In this document: positions 45,631 to 55,732 of the stretch, piece after piece
Layout of the letters: each line of letters starts with the position of its first letter
Numbering within the stretch: the first letter of the stretch is position 1
DNA from: Brachypterus glaber
Taxonomy: Eukaryota; Arthropoda; Insecta; Coleoptera; Kateretidae
Direction: 5' to 3'
Length of the DNA: 64,000 nt
Assembly: GCA_958510825.1 (NCBI GenBank)
Contig: OY294046.1
Location: 2,108,001 to 2,172,000 of the forward strand
Translations under genes and position numbers: made by a program
The notes under the pieces: generated by a model
Told to the model about the DNA's origin: nothing
Seen by the model: the letters and a program-made list of their open reading frames with translations, nothing else
Database searches by the model: none

Positions 45631-45756
45631 TCACGATGATTACTGCGGGAAGGAAACAGAACAATTTTCGGAGGTTGATCATCAATCTTCAAAAAATCTA
45701 GGCATGGGGCTAAATTCCAAGAAGGTTCACATCATAAAAAGAATAATTTTGAAAAG
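45631..45756 (+). pseudogene. decayed duplicate of exon 3
   Basis: Matches the 3' half of exon 3 from CACGAYGAT to the border AAAAG|GT. About 14 bp are lost near 45697, shifting the frame, and the donor reads GTTAAG in place of GTAAAG. There is no acceptor before it because minisatellite precedes it. Probably not spliced in. Confidence 0.8.
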
Positions 45757-46280
45757 GTTAAGTTCTTAGAAATTATTAGATATTTAAACAAGACTTGCAT
45801 TAAAAAATACTGTTGCTAACAAAAGAATACTACAGTCGAGTACAGTTAATATAAAAATAAATAAAAACTAACGTTAGCTCCAAGTGTTCTTAAGTAATCG
45901 TAATTACAATTTTTCCAGAACAGACCGACTGGCAGAAGTGTAGTACATTTGGGTTTTTTTTATTTTGAAGAATTTTTCATGATTTGTGAATAAATAGGTA
46001 GAAAGAGCAAAATTAAATTGAAAATTAAAATAAACGAGCTTAAAAGTATTACCTTTCTAGACAGGTGACAATGTATTTAAGCTGTTTTATCTCAAAAGTT
46101 AGATAATAGTCATAGGACAAAAATTATTAAAAACCTTTTTGTAGAAAATTTGAAATGCTTTTTATCTTACGATCAATAATGAGACAGTTTTTGCCAAAAA
46201 TATTAGTTTTGTCCCCGGTTAACGGGGACAAAACCTAATATTTTTGGCGGTTAACTCCCTAGGTACTCTAAGCCAATGTT
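45757..46280. other. intron 3 sequence
   Basis: AT-rich; a small inverted pair at 46190-46245 on ATTAGTTTTGTCCCCG/CGGGGACAAAACCTAAT. No exon seen. Confidence 0.4.
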
Positions 46281-46510
46281 AACTATATTTCACGTGATGT
46301 AAACTTTTTTCACGTGATGCAAACTTTTTCACGTGACGCAAACTACAAACAAAAATTAAAAATTTTAACTATATTTCATGTGATGCAAACTTTTTTCACG
46401 TGATGCAAACTTTTTTCACGTGATGTAAACCTTTTTTACGTGATACAAACTTTTTTCACGTGATGCAAACTTTTTTCACGTGACGCAAACTACAAACAAA
46501 GATTAAAAAT
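46281..46510. repeat. E-box minisatellite, ~20-bp unit
   Basis: Nine copies of TTTTTTCACGTGATGCAAAC; seven keep CACGTG, one has CATGTG and one TACGTG. Two subarrays each end in TACAAACAAARATTAAAAAT, so there is a higher-order duplication. Lies in intron 3. Confidence 0.92.
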
Positions 46511-46712
46511 TAGTCTTTGCTACAACTTTCCTGAATCATTTGGTAAAATATTTTATTAAACCGGAGATTCTTTTAAAAAGATATAAGATTTGCATACATA
46601 CAGACGGTCAGATAGATGGACACTTCATGGTGTTCTAAATCCGAAAATAAAAAAATATTTTTCGGTTTATTTTTAATCTTTTAAAACATAAAACAATAAT
46701 TTTTTGTTTTAG

Positions 46713-46865
46713 GGATTCAATGAAAAATACCACAAAGATGAATTTAAAAAACACGACAGTTTTTACAGTGTAGGTCACAAAAGTGGAGAATTTAGCGTAT
46801 TTGGAAAGAAAAATCAAAAACATTCTACCCAAGAGTACGCTAAGAAAAAGGCAAATAATCACAAA
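46713..46865 (+). CDS. DUF4779-like secreted protein, exon 4
   Basis: Acceptor TTTTGTTTTAG, donor CACAAA|GTAAGT, 153 nt, phase 0 at both ends. It encodes GFNEKYHKDEFKKHDSFYSV, then GHKSGEFSVFGKKNQKHSTQ and EYAKKKANNHK. The G-F-x-x-x-Y-H-K-D-E-x-K-K-H-x-x-F-Y pattern is the most family-typical part of the protein and supports the DUF4779 resemblance. Confidence 0.8.
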
Positions 46866-46997
46866 GTAAGTATACCCCGGTATACCCTAAAAAAAATCAA
46901 TGAATAATTTAAAAGAACTTAATGTGGATCCACAAAATAAAAATTGACCATCGTTAAAAACATGTAGATCGTCATTTTCATTTTAAACTAAATTTAG

Positions 46998-47236
46998 TTA
47001 AGCGAACGTTTAAGTATTACGTAACGAAAAATGTACCAAAATTCATACACTTCATACCTCGGTTCTCTCGTTATTCAAGGCTGTAGAGAGATATTTTGGC
47101 TACCCCCCTAACACACCCCCTATTTTGAGGGGTACCCAAAATATAAAATCTCTATAATCTATAATAACGCGAGAATCGGGGTATGAAGTGTATGAATTTT
47201 GGTACAATTTGCGTTACGTAATACTTGAAGGTTCCC
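46998..47236. mobile_element. palindromic MITE family D, copy 2
   Basis: Same hairpin as 19757-19998 (ATTCATACACTTCATACCTC at the left, inverse at the right). Ends 36 bp before the acceptor of exon 5. Confidence 0.75.
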
Positions 47237-47272
47237 TAACCCTAAAAACTACACCACCTATTTTTTTTGTAG

Positions 47273-47467
47273 AAATCTCAGTCAGACGAGCACCATGGAA
47301 AATCAGCCAAAAAAATAGGTGGACACAATGTGGACCTAAAAAAAGGACACAAGGATTCGAAATCGGCTAAAAGTCACCACGAAAATAACAACAAATGGGC
47401 AAAAAAGTCAGCAAAAAAAGGAGGAAAACAATATAAATATACAATTCCTTCAACTATTCTACAATAA
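47273..47467 (+). CDS. DUF4779-like secreted protein, last exon
   Basis: Acceptor TTTTTTTTGTAG, 64 codons and stop TAA at 47465. It encodes KSQSDEHHGKSAKKIGGHNV, then DLKKGHKDSKSAKSHHENNN and a short end YKYTIPSTILQ. With exons 1-4 the protein is 249 aa including the signal peptide, about pI-basic, His/Lys/Gly-rich and without any predicted fold. All exon phases agree, which is the strongest support for the model. An AATAAA overlaps the stop codon. Confidence 0.75.
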   Translation, partial: KSQSDEHHGKSAKKIGGHNVDLKKGHKDSKSAKSHHENNNKWAKKSAKKGGKQYKYTIPSTILQ

Positions 47468-47711
47468 AAAATTCCACTTATCAACAGTGTGGAATTTTTA
47501 AAATGAATATTTTCGGAAAACGACATTTTTTCAAAAAAATCCTCAAACAGGTCAATTTTTATTTTCAGTGTTACAACTTTTTAAATAAAAAAAAAATATT
47601 GATAATACAAATCGACCTGTCCGAACATATACTTTTTTTAATATTATTTTCTGTTTTATTAAATTTATGTTTTTTAAAAAGTCCACACTATAATGTATAA
47701 TTTATTTTTAA

Positions 47712-47717
47712 AATAAA
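47712..47717 (+). terminator. candidate poly(A) signal
   Basis: AATAAA 245 nt after the stop codon at 47467. Another AATAAA at 47463-47468 overlaps the stop. Which is used cannot be told in such AT-rich DNA. Confidence 0.35.
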
Positions 47718-47860
47718 ATCTTTTTTAAAAAGAAAAATTATTATATATTTGGGCAATTATTTAAAAATTAAGTAAAAACATTTTTCAAACGTGTTACGTG
47801 CAAAGTGATAATAATTTAAAAAAGTGGCGAAATGTAAAAAAAAAAATAATGTATCCAAAA

Positions 47861-48107
47861 CAACGAACTAACAACTCTTCTCTCTAGAATACGCATACCG
47901 TTGATATAAAGTATCGCCAACATCTCGGTTTTTTTGTAAACAAATAGTAGGTATATTCAGGCCTGAACAATAACAATTACCAGTAACTGTTATTGTTGTC
48001 TCTGTTAGAAGTGCGAGTAAGACAGACAAATGTATATGTTGGCTACGTTTTTGTCAGTTTTTACAAATTAAATGCCTATTCTAGAGAGAAGAGTTATTAG
48101 TTCGTTG
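47861..48107 (+). mobile_element. hAT-type MITE family A, copy 6
   Basis: CAACGAACTAACAACTC...GTTCGTTG. Flanks ATCCAAAA and GTCCAAAA match at 7 of 8 positions. Confidence 0.9.
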
Positions 48108-49496
48108 GTCCAAAAGAATGACTTTAAAGTTTCCAAATAATATGTAATTGTTTTACTCACCTTAAGTACATAATAGAATTTCACTGTACGCACTTAAAAA
48201 TGTCGAAAATAAAAAAAAAATATTTTATATTTTCTTTTAATTTTTATTTTTATTTATTAATATATTATTTTTGATAAAGTATCAGCCAAGCCTTTTTAAA
48301 ATTAAATATTTTTATAAAAAATCACACTTGTTTAAAAAAACACAAATTATATTTAGATAAGTTTATTCTATATTTATTTAAATCCAAAGTTGATTATATA
48401 TTTTTATATTTAATTATATTAGATGTATGTAGATTTTATAAATAAATACCAGAAAGTATTAAAATTGAGTGATTTTAAATGAAAAACTAGACCTTTTTAG
48501 TAGAATTTCGATATTTTACTTCGTTTAGGAATTACTCGGCGCACACAGGTAAAAAATACCAAAAAAGCGGAAAAAAATCATGAAGCGTCGAAAGTTGAAT
48601 ATTTATAAACCTTATAGTGTACTCTAAATGATGTCTATACATTTTTTTGAAAATTTTTGCGGTCTTGCTTAAAAGTGGGGGAGAGGGGGTAACTTACAAT
48701 TTTTAAGATTCAGATTCAAATTCAGTATAAAAAATTACATAATTTTAGGCTGTTAAAAAAACTAAAATAAAAAAACGCCATTTAAAAAAATTGAAAAATT
48801 TGAATATTTTAGTATTTTTCTATTGTTTAGGTTAATTCATTGTTTTAAACCTAAAAATATACAAAAGAAATCAAATCTGAATTTTTTCCAAAAAAATAAA
48901 TTTTTTTACCTGACGCGTCCGGACGCGTCATGACGGGTCCGGACATGGAGATAATACCTTTCTATGATTTAATACCCCATATTTACCACCCTGACCACAA
49001 TTTTAAAGCTAAAAATATAAAACATATGCCAAAAGATTGTTTAAATTGTCTTATTTATGTGCTCTAAATTTAAAGTCAATATATCAACTCGTTCAAAAGT
49101 TAAGGATGGTGACTTATTAAAATTTTGCCCTTCCTTATCTCCCAGCCAGAAATATAGGTGGCCACGTGGACATAAATTAGCGCTAATGTGCCTAAATTTT
49201 ATTTTGTTTGTGATAAAAACACCGATATATAATTAATTAATAAATGGTAGGTAGATATATTTGAATATTTCATGGGGCACTTTTTGTTATCTATAATACC
49301 CTATTATAAGGTTACCTGTAGACTAAAAGGTCATAAAATAGTATGTGGAAAACGAGAGGTAAACCACTACAAAATATTTGTACATGGACTTTTTGAGCAT
49401 TTCGGTAAGATTTCTGAGATTTCTATAAAATCTTCGAGGAGTTGTCGAAAAATACCGAGATTTTCAATATTTTTTCAATGATATTTAAGACTGTAG
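48108..49496. other. AT-rich stretch with half MITE
   Basis: 48990-49120 is a diverged right half of the TA-target MITE at 31902-32555 (AAAGATTGTTTAAATTGTC, CAACTCGTTCAAAAGTTAAG). CCTGACGCGTCCGGACGCGTC at 48909 is an isolated GC-rich inverted word. No gene. Confidence 0.45.
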
Positions 49497-50563
49497 CAAC
49501 GAACTAATAACTCTTCTTTCTAAAATACCCATACCGTTAAAATAAAGTATCGCCAACATCTCGGTTTGTTTGTAAACAAATAGTAGGTATATTCAGACCT
49601 GAACAATAACAATTACCAGTAACTGGTATTGTTGTCTCTGTTAGAACAAAGATGTACGAGTAAGATAGACGAATGTTTATGTTGCCGACGTATACACTGA
49701 AAGAAATTACATTGAAAAGGTGTAAAAAAATACACTCTATAAATGTGTAAATTTTACACCTTTATATAAATGTACATCTACATGATGTAACACACACACA
49801 CGTGAGGTGATTTTGACCTGGAGTGTGTATTTTTACATCCATACCTTCTGCAACAATAAACTCGGAGCTCAAGAAAATGTATTTTTATACATACCTTTAG
49901 CAACAATACACCCGAAGTGTAAAAATCACACTTCTGATGTACAAGCCAGCCAACCGCGGGTGTTAAGCTAGTCACGTGATTAAAGAAGCCAGAATCCCTG
50001 CTTCATCGAGCCTGGTGGCTGTCGACCATTATAATTGTTTACGTTTGTAAGAGCGTACGTATAATTTTGTGTATGCTAGATTTTTCAAAGAAATAATTGG
50101 TAAGTGTTGATTAAAAGTAAATATTTAAAAAGTATGATTAATACAATATCCTTAAAACATACATTTTATAATATTTTACTTATTTAGGCGGTAACACTGT
50201 TGAGTTGTTAAGACTTGTGAATGTTTTCTGTTTCTGTTTTATATTGTTACTTTTTGTAGCGCTGATTACGAATATACGTTTTATTTTTTTGTTGCGTAGT
50301 TTTTCCATAAAACACTATTCATAAATAGAAAAATAACAAAATGGTTATTCTATTTTTTTTAATAAATTGAAGGGTTTTAGGTAAAAAGTATATTTACGCG
50401 TTGGTGTAAACTTTACACACTGGATGTAAAAATATAATACACACCGCATTTATATTAACGCCTCGAGTGTAAATTCACATCAGCAGCAGCTGCAAGTAAA
50501 TTACCCATGCACGTGGATGTAAAAATTTATCTCAGTGTAGAGAGAAGAGTTATTAGTTCGTTG
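49497..50563 (+). mobile_element. hAT-type MITE family A, copy 7, split by a nested element
   Basis: CAACGAACTAATAACTC at the left, GTTCGTTG at the right; flanks GACTGTAG and GACTGTAC match 7 of 8. The element is interrupted at 49693-50539, and about 35 bp of family A sequence at the break are missing. Confidence 0.85.
49693..50539. mobile_element. palindromic-word element W5 (GTGTAAATTTTACAC word)
   Basis: Ends TACACTGAAAGAAATTACAT and ATTTATCTCAGTGTA. Flanking parts are rich in degenerate GTGTAAAATTTACAC, GATGTAAAAAT and ACACAC words; the centre is unique. No ORF. Confidence 0.65.
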
Positions 50564-50984
50564 GACTGTACACGGATTTTTCACCCGTCTATCAAAAAAC
50601 ATCGGAATTCACACAAAAATATTTTGTAGTGTTTTACCCGTTGTTTTTGAGTTTTTCCATTAGAGTTCCAAAATTTCTAAAAAATCTTTAAAATTTTGTC
50701 AAAAATTACTAAGGTTTTCGATATCTTTTGCGTGCCGACCATAAAAACTCATGCCTATTATTATCAATCAAAAATCATAGAAACGTATTCAAATCAATGT
50801 GTAAATATTATTTACCCATAAAAGTATGACATTACAACCCTAAATAACACTGTTATAAGGATGATATTGTATGAAATATGAATATCATATATTATTTAGG
50901 AAAGATGGTTCGTGACTGTTTGAATTCTTCCAGGACTGGACTAATTTTTTGTTTATTACATCGGCACTTTTTTAAAACTTTTTT

Positions 50985-51600
50985 TTACTAGTCTGTAGAA
51001 TTTACGGACGACGCGAAGCGGAGTCCGGAAACTACAGACGATTATAAAAAAGTACTTTTCCTCTGAGTAAAACATACTATGTTTTCTTCAAGCATCCTAT
51101 ATATTTTTTTTTAAATATTAAATTTTGAATTTAATTTATTCAGTAATAAAGTATGTTTTTCTTATTAAAATAGGCCAATAAAACCCTTTCGAAATAAACT
51201 TAAACCTTCCTTAGCTCATTTTAATTTTTTTTCGTAGGCTAAATCGTACACTTTTCGCGATTTCGATGGTAACTTGTCTAATGTAGCATTTGCAATTTCG
51301 GAGAGATTTCTAGGTGTATAAACCATATATTCTTCTTGAATCATTTTTAATCAATTTTACACAAGGTTTTTGCACAGAATCTCGAGTCAACCACCTGTTT
51401 ACATAATAAACAAACAAGTTTGAAGTATGGCTGACATCAAAGTCAAAGAGTGCTGCCGCCAGTGGTGGTTTTGCTACCTAACTTTTTTTTACGGCGTACA
51501 ACAATGAACTCATTTTTTTACTGTAAAAAATAGATCACTTCTAACTAGTGTATGCAAGTTATAAAATATGAACATTTTAGTACGCTTGAAGAAAAACTTA
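50985..51600 (-). repeat. repeat with recombinase-like ORF, copy 2
   Basis: Inverse of 35780-36660. Includes a CG-rich hairpin TTTACGGACGACGCGAAGCG/CTACAGAC at its far end and the intact short ORF listed next. Confidence 0.6.
51216..51344 (-). CDS. 42-aa ORF, possible tyrosine-recombinase N-terminal remnant
   Basis: Encodes MIQEEYMVYTPRNLSEIANA, TLDKLPSKSRKVYDLAYEKK and LK. The segment A...LD.LP.KSR..Y...Y is reminiscent of the N-terminal core-binding part of tyrosine-recombinase-like proteins found in insect mobile elements. No catalytic Arg/His/Tyr domain follows in this copy or its sister. Resemblance is from memory only; it may simply be a chance ORF conserved by recent duplication. Confidence 0.35.
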   Translation of the reverse strand: MIQEEYMVYTPRNLSEIANATLDKLPSKSRKVYDLAYEKKLK

Positions 51601-51758
51601 TTTTTTGTTTGCCCCTTGGCTAAAATAGCCAAATACAACTCTGTAAAAATTACTAGTTATTTTATTAGAGAAACAAATGATAGATATCTATCACTTATAA
51701 GAATAAAAGCTTTTATTTCATAGTTTCTCCCTTACACTTTGCGCCATCGCATTGAAAA

Positions 51759-51849
51759 ATGTATTTTAATAATAAAAATTTTATACTAATATTTTTAATA
51801 TTTCTAAAATTAACTGATGGGCAGGATAATGAAAAAAACGTGAAAATCA
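51759..51849 (+). CDS. possible first exon of a secreted protein
   Basis: ATG at 51759 opens MYFNNKNFILIFLIFLKLTD then GQDNEKNVKI and stops being exon-like at ATCA|GTAAGTAG, a strong donor. The hydrophobic IL-IFLIFL core followed by a polar stretch after DG-Q fits a signal peptide cleaved near TDG. 91 nt, ends in phase 1. No matching next exon was found in the window, so the gene would have a long intron or the call is wrong. Confidence 0.35.
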
Positions 51850-52179
51850 GTAAGTAGTTTTAATTTTAAAAACGTAACATATTTGGCTTTCCCATTTAAA
51901 ATAAATTAAAAAATAAGGGAAAGCAGATTAAAAAAATCTTTCTTTTCTTAACTGTTATAATTTTAAGTACATTTATTTTAAAAACATATTGAAATGAAAC
52001 AATACCCTTTCTCAGGGACGATCCGAGGTTTTTGTCGTGGGGGAGGGGGTGTAAAAAAATTTTGACGACTAAAAAAAAATCTCCTCGCTGCCAAAAATTG
52101 ACTGATGACTAAAAAAAAGGACGGACAAAATATGTGAGACTTAACACATTTTCGCGCCAAATTTTTTTATGTGTATTTT
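51850..52179. other. AT-rich stretch
   Basis: CTCAGGGACGATCCGAGGTTTTTGTCG at 52011 (written in part) resembles the hAT-like terminus at 21560. No gene. Confidence 0.35.
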
Positions 52180-52590
52180 TTTATTTTTTGTTATAAATAT
52201 AGATTCCTTCATTAAAAATACATAAAAAATGTCATATACTGTAACACTGTAGGAGCAACCGTTTTCAAAAAACAATGCAATTAAGAGGAAGTAACATTTT
52301 GTACTACTAAAAATGTTACTTTTTAAAAGGCTATAACTCATTTAATATTAAATTTAGGTGTTTTGGTGAAGAATACTTTCTTACTTAGTGAAGAATCGCC
52401 CTGTAGCATTAAAATTTTATTGGTGCTTTTTTTGTTCCCTATTCAATATGTCCATCTTCGAAGGGCCGCAGCTCCCTTAGGGCTCATTCCGGACCAACCT
52501 TTACGGGAACTTTTTTTCTTGTTTTTTTAACGTAGAATTACCTCCAAAATTTCTCGAACTTTTTCTGATTTTCCCTGTATATAGGTTCGT
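52180..52590. repeat. palindromic repeat family G, single-arm copy
   Basis: Inverse of the left arm at 9175-9500: GCAATTAAGAGGAAGTAACA, GGTGCTTTTTTTGTTCCC and GGACCAACCTTTA words in order, ending with TTCCCTGTATA. Non-coding. Confidence 0.55.
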
Positions 52591-53028
52591 GTTAAAGTGT
52601 ACTGCAGGCCTAAATCCCTCGCTTTCTGCTTGGGCTAAAAATTCAACACAGCGGGCCAGAAAGTGACACTATGCTAACTTGTTTTTTTTTCTACTTTAAA
52701 CCATAAAGCAATTTTGTGGCTTGCTTCTAAAAGGACCAATGTCCAAACCAAAAAAAATTTTGAACGGATACAAAAAGTCAAACAGCGGCCATTTTAGCAG
52801 TAGCAGAAATGTTTATTGAAAACATACGTCGGCCCTTCTCGCTTAAACTCTACATTTATCTCACAAGCACTGACATTGACTTTTTTAGGTTAAATAGACC
52901 TGAAAAAAAAATAGTATAATTCAAAATTTGAAAAAAGTGACATTGGCCCTTTTAGAACCAACCTAAAGAAATAATTATTCTGTTATGCACAAAAACATAA
53001 AATTTAAATACATGTTTTTAATAAAAAT

Positions 53029-54307
53029 GTTTTTTCACTACTAGCTTTAGAACATGCCATTATTTATCATGTTTGCAGTCTGTGAAATCAATTTTCTTCA
53101 CCTTTAGCAATAATATTTTTTTTCACCACCAGCCTAAAACCACATCTTTATTACTGTTCTTTTAATTGGTAGAAATATTATTTCTCTACCTATGACGTCA
53201 GAGGTTCTAAAAATAATGAAATTACACCATGGTTAATAATGAATTTTTATTCAGCTGTTTTGGCATCTGACGTTTCACTTAATTATTAAATCACATTGCT
53301 ATTTACAAGTGTCTTTAGGCACCAAATTTATTTATTGCATGATAAATTAAAAAATATTAACTAAATTAGTACCTGTAAAACATGTTTTACAAAAAATACT
53401 TCAAAAAGTGAAAATCATTGGTCCATCATATTCAAGCATAGATTAATCAACCCATATATTACCGTAAGGATCATTTCTAGAGGTACAACTCCCATATATT
53501 GATTTTTGAGGCAATAGATTCTCCCTCACAGTTTTCGCCTGTCCTCTTATTTCTGGGGGAGTACCAGAATCATCACTTTGCATTTCACTTTCCATTTTTA
53601 TATATTTTATTACACTTAACACGGAAACACTTTCTAACTTAATAATTTCAGCAGATCATCAGAAAATTTCTGCCAGAAATGTCAAGTTATTCATTTGTTT
53701 TTTTAATGGCCGCGAAAGGCCAGCGCGATATTTTAAATTTATAAGCTTTTTCATTAAATTTTAGTAAAATAAGTAAATAAATAGCTAATTAATGGTACTG
53801 GTAGTGAAAAAAATACTATATTTTCCACGTGAGTGAAGATTTAACATTTTAGACCGCGTCTTGCGGGCTTCGCGCTAGCGCGCTCATCCCGCAATTTGAC
53901 GCAGGTCAAAAATGTTAAACTTCTCTCACTTGGTAAATAATATACTATTTCTCTCCTAGTAGGAGTAAATTTTATAAACAATTGACTTCTGTCACTTTAG
54001 ATGTTTCAGTTCTTTGTGCAATTTTTACTTATTAAACTGAAGAAAATAGCTTTAAATAACTTTCTATTTGTTAAATATAATTAATTATAATTATTACCAA
54101 TTAATACAATCAATAATTAGCTAAATATTATGAAAAAATTAAAAAAAAAACTAAATTTTTAAACGTCAGTTCAAAGTATTTATTTGAGCAAATGTCATTG
54201 ATCAAGGCTACTTGATTTTTATGAAAATTTCAAGAAATATCATTTCTGTTGGTAACTTATTTTATTATTTGAATAAAAATAGTTAAATAGTGCTAGTAGT
54301 GAAAAAA
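53029..54307. mobile_element. TIR element X-Y, copy 2, split by module Z
   Basis: X (53029-53112) and Y (53949-54307) match 121-567 but are separated by module Z with its hairpin tail. Outer TIR TTTTTTCACTACTAGC/GCTAGTAGTGAAAAAA. Confidence 0.65.
53113..53940. mobile_element. module Z nested in X-Y, with hairpin tail
   Basis: Z (TTTTTTTTCACCACCAGCC to TACTGGTAGTGAAAAAAA near 53813) matches 690-1391; the tail 53821-53940 matches 1400-1500 and has an additional GGGCTTCGCGCTAGCGCG insertion. Confidence 0.65.
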
Positions 54308-54317
54308 CTAATATATA

Positions 54318-54425
54318 AACTACGGTGGAGAAGCCTATTATAGCCTCGCACTCTTAAATCCCTCGCTACTATGCAGCTCGGGATTTAATACGCTCGGCTA
54401 TAAAAAATGTCTTCTCTACCTTGGT
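54318..54425. repeat. hairpin tail repeat, copy 2
   Basis: Matches 580-672; here the closing arm CTTCTCTACCTTGG is preserved opposite ACTACGGTGGAGAAG. Confidence 0.5.
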
Positions 54426-54863
54426 ATATAACTACTATTTATTGGTGGGGTTCTTGATAAATCATTCTCACTATTTCATTTCATTTCTTTCTTTATTTCA
54501 TATACCCCATTACTTACGTATCGTCATTTATAGACAGCCCCTTTATAATTATAAACAAAGTTTATTATATTTTCACTCATTAAATAGATTTTACATTAAT
54601 ATAAACCGCAAAAAAAAATTACTTTCTAACACGTTCAGCCTTCAATAGGTAAATAAAATGAAAAAAGGTGGTAATTAATACTGACTGGTTTTTCATATTA
54701 TCATAGGAAATAATGTATAATAATTACAACAAAAAAAAATACAAAAATTAAAGGAAAAATCAACTTTTTTAACGTAATTATAACTAATTAAGTTAAAATA
54801 ATTATATTTCGCTATTAATTAGTCAAGTTGAAACAATCTTAGTTTGAGAGCAAAACACGATAT
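54426..54863. other. AT-rich stretch
   Basis: No gene or bounded repeat seen. Confidence 0.4.
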
Positions 54864-55178
54864 ATGCTACACTACAAAAAAAATGTGTAATTTTACATTT
54901 TACAATTTTTTAGGAATATTACGTACATGTACATGTACAACGAGATTTAACTTGTAATTTTACAATTTTTTAGGAATATTACATGTGCATGTACGTAATA
55001 TTCCTAAAAAATTGTAAAATTACAAGTTTTTTAGGAATATTACATGTACATGTACACAATATTCCTAAAAAATTGTAAAATTACAAGTTAAATCTCGTAA
55101 ATTTTACGTGCACCTGCTTGACAACATATTACCTCTAATTTATCATGTAAATTTACACATTTTTTTACAGTGTAGCAT
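54864..55178. mobile_element. palindromic-word element W6 (TTGTAAAATTACAA word)
   Basis: TIR ATGCTACACTACAAAAAAAA and inverse TTTTTTTACAGTGTAGCAT. Inside, four alternating-orientation units of AATTTTTTAGGAATATTAC with ACATGTACATGTAC words. No ORF. Confidence 0.65.
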
Positions 55179-55327
55179 GCTGTAATTAAATAAATTACGG
55201 TATACACAACACTAACAGTTATTGTACAATTTATAACACCTCGGATGGCAGTGCCAGACTGGAGTCGCCAGTGTATCTCTGATGAGTTAAAAAAGATGAA
55301 AAAATATGACTCATAGCATGCATATCC

Positions 55328-55577
55328 CAACGAACTCTAGAATAGGCATTTAATTTGTAAAAACTGACAAAAATGTAGCCAACATATACATTTGTCTGTC
55401 TTACTCGCACATCTTTGTTCTAACAGAGACAACAATACCAGTTACTGGTAACTGTTATTGTTCAGGCCTGAATATACCTACTATTTGTTTACAAACAAAC
55501 CGAGATGTTGGCGATACTACCTACCTACCGATATTAACGGTATGCGTATTCTAGAGAGAAGAGTTGTTAGTTCGTTG
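55328..55577 (-). mobile_element. hAT-type MITE family A, copy 8
   Basis: CAACGAACTCTAGAATAGGC...GTTAGTTCGTTG. Left subterminal 14 bp deleted next to CTAG; an extra CTACCTACCGA insertion near 55520. Confidence 0.85.
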
Positions 55578-55732
55578 ACAATTTCACACAATTTAAGTGC
55601 AGAGCTACCAACTGTAATTTGAATAACAGAAGTTAGTGACCAATTATCCAAAAGGAAAATCCAAAAATTTATTTGGAATTGGAATTTTGGTCTTTCACAG
55701 AGATATATTTTAATAGTATATTAAACGAAAAG

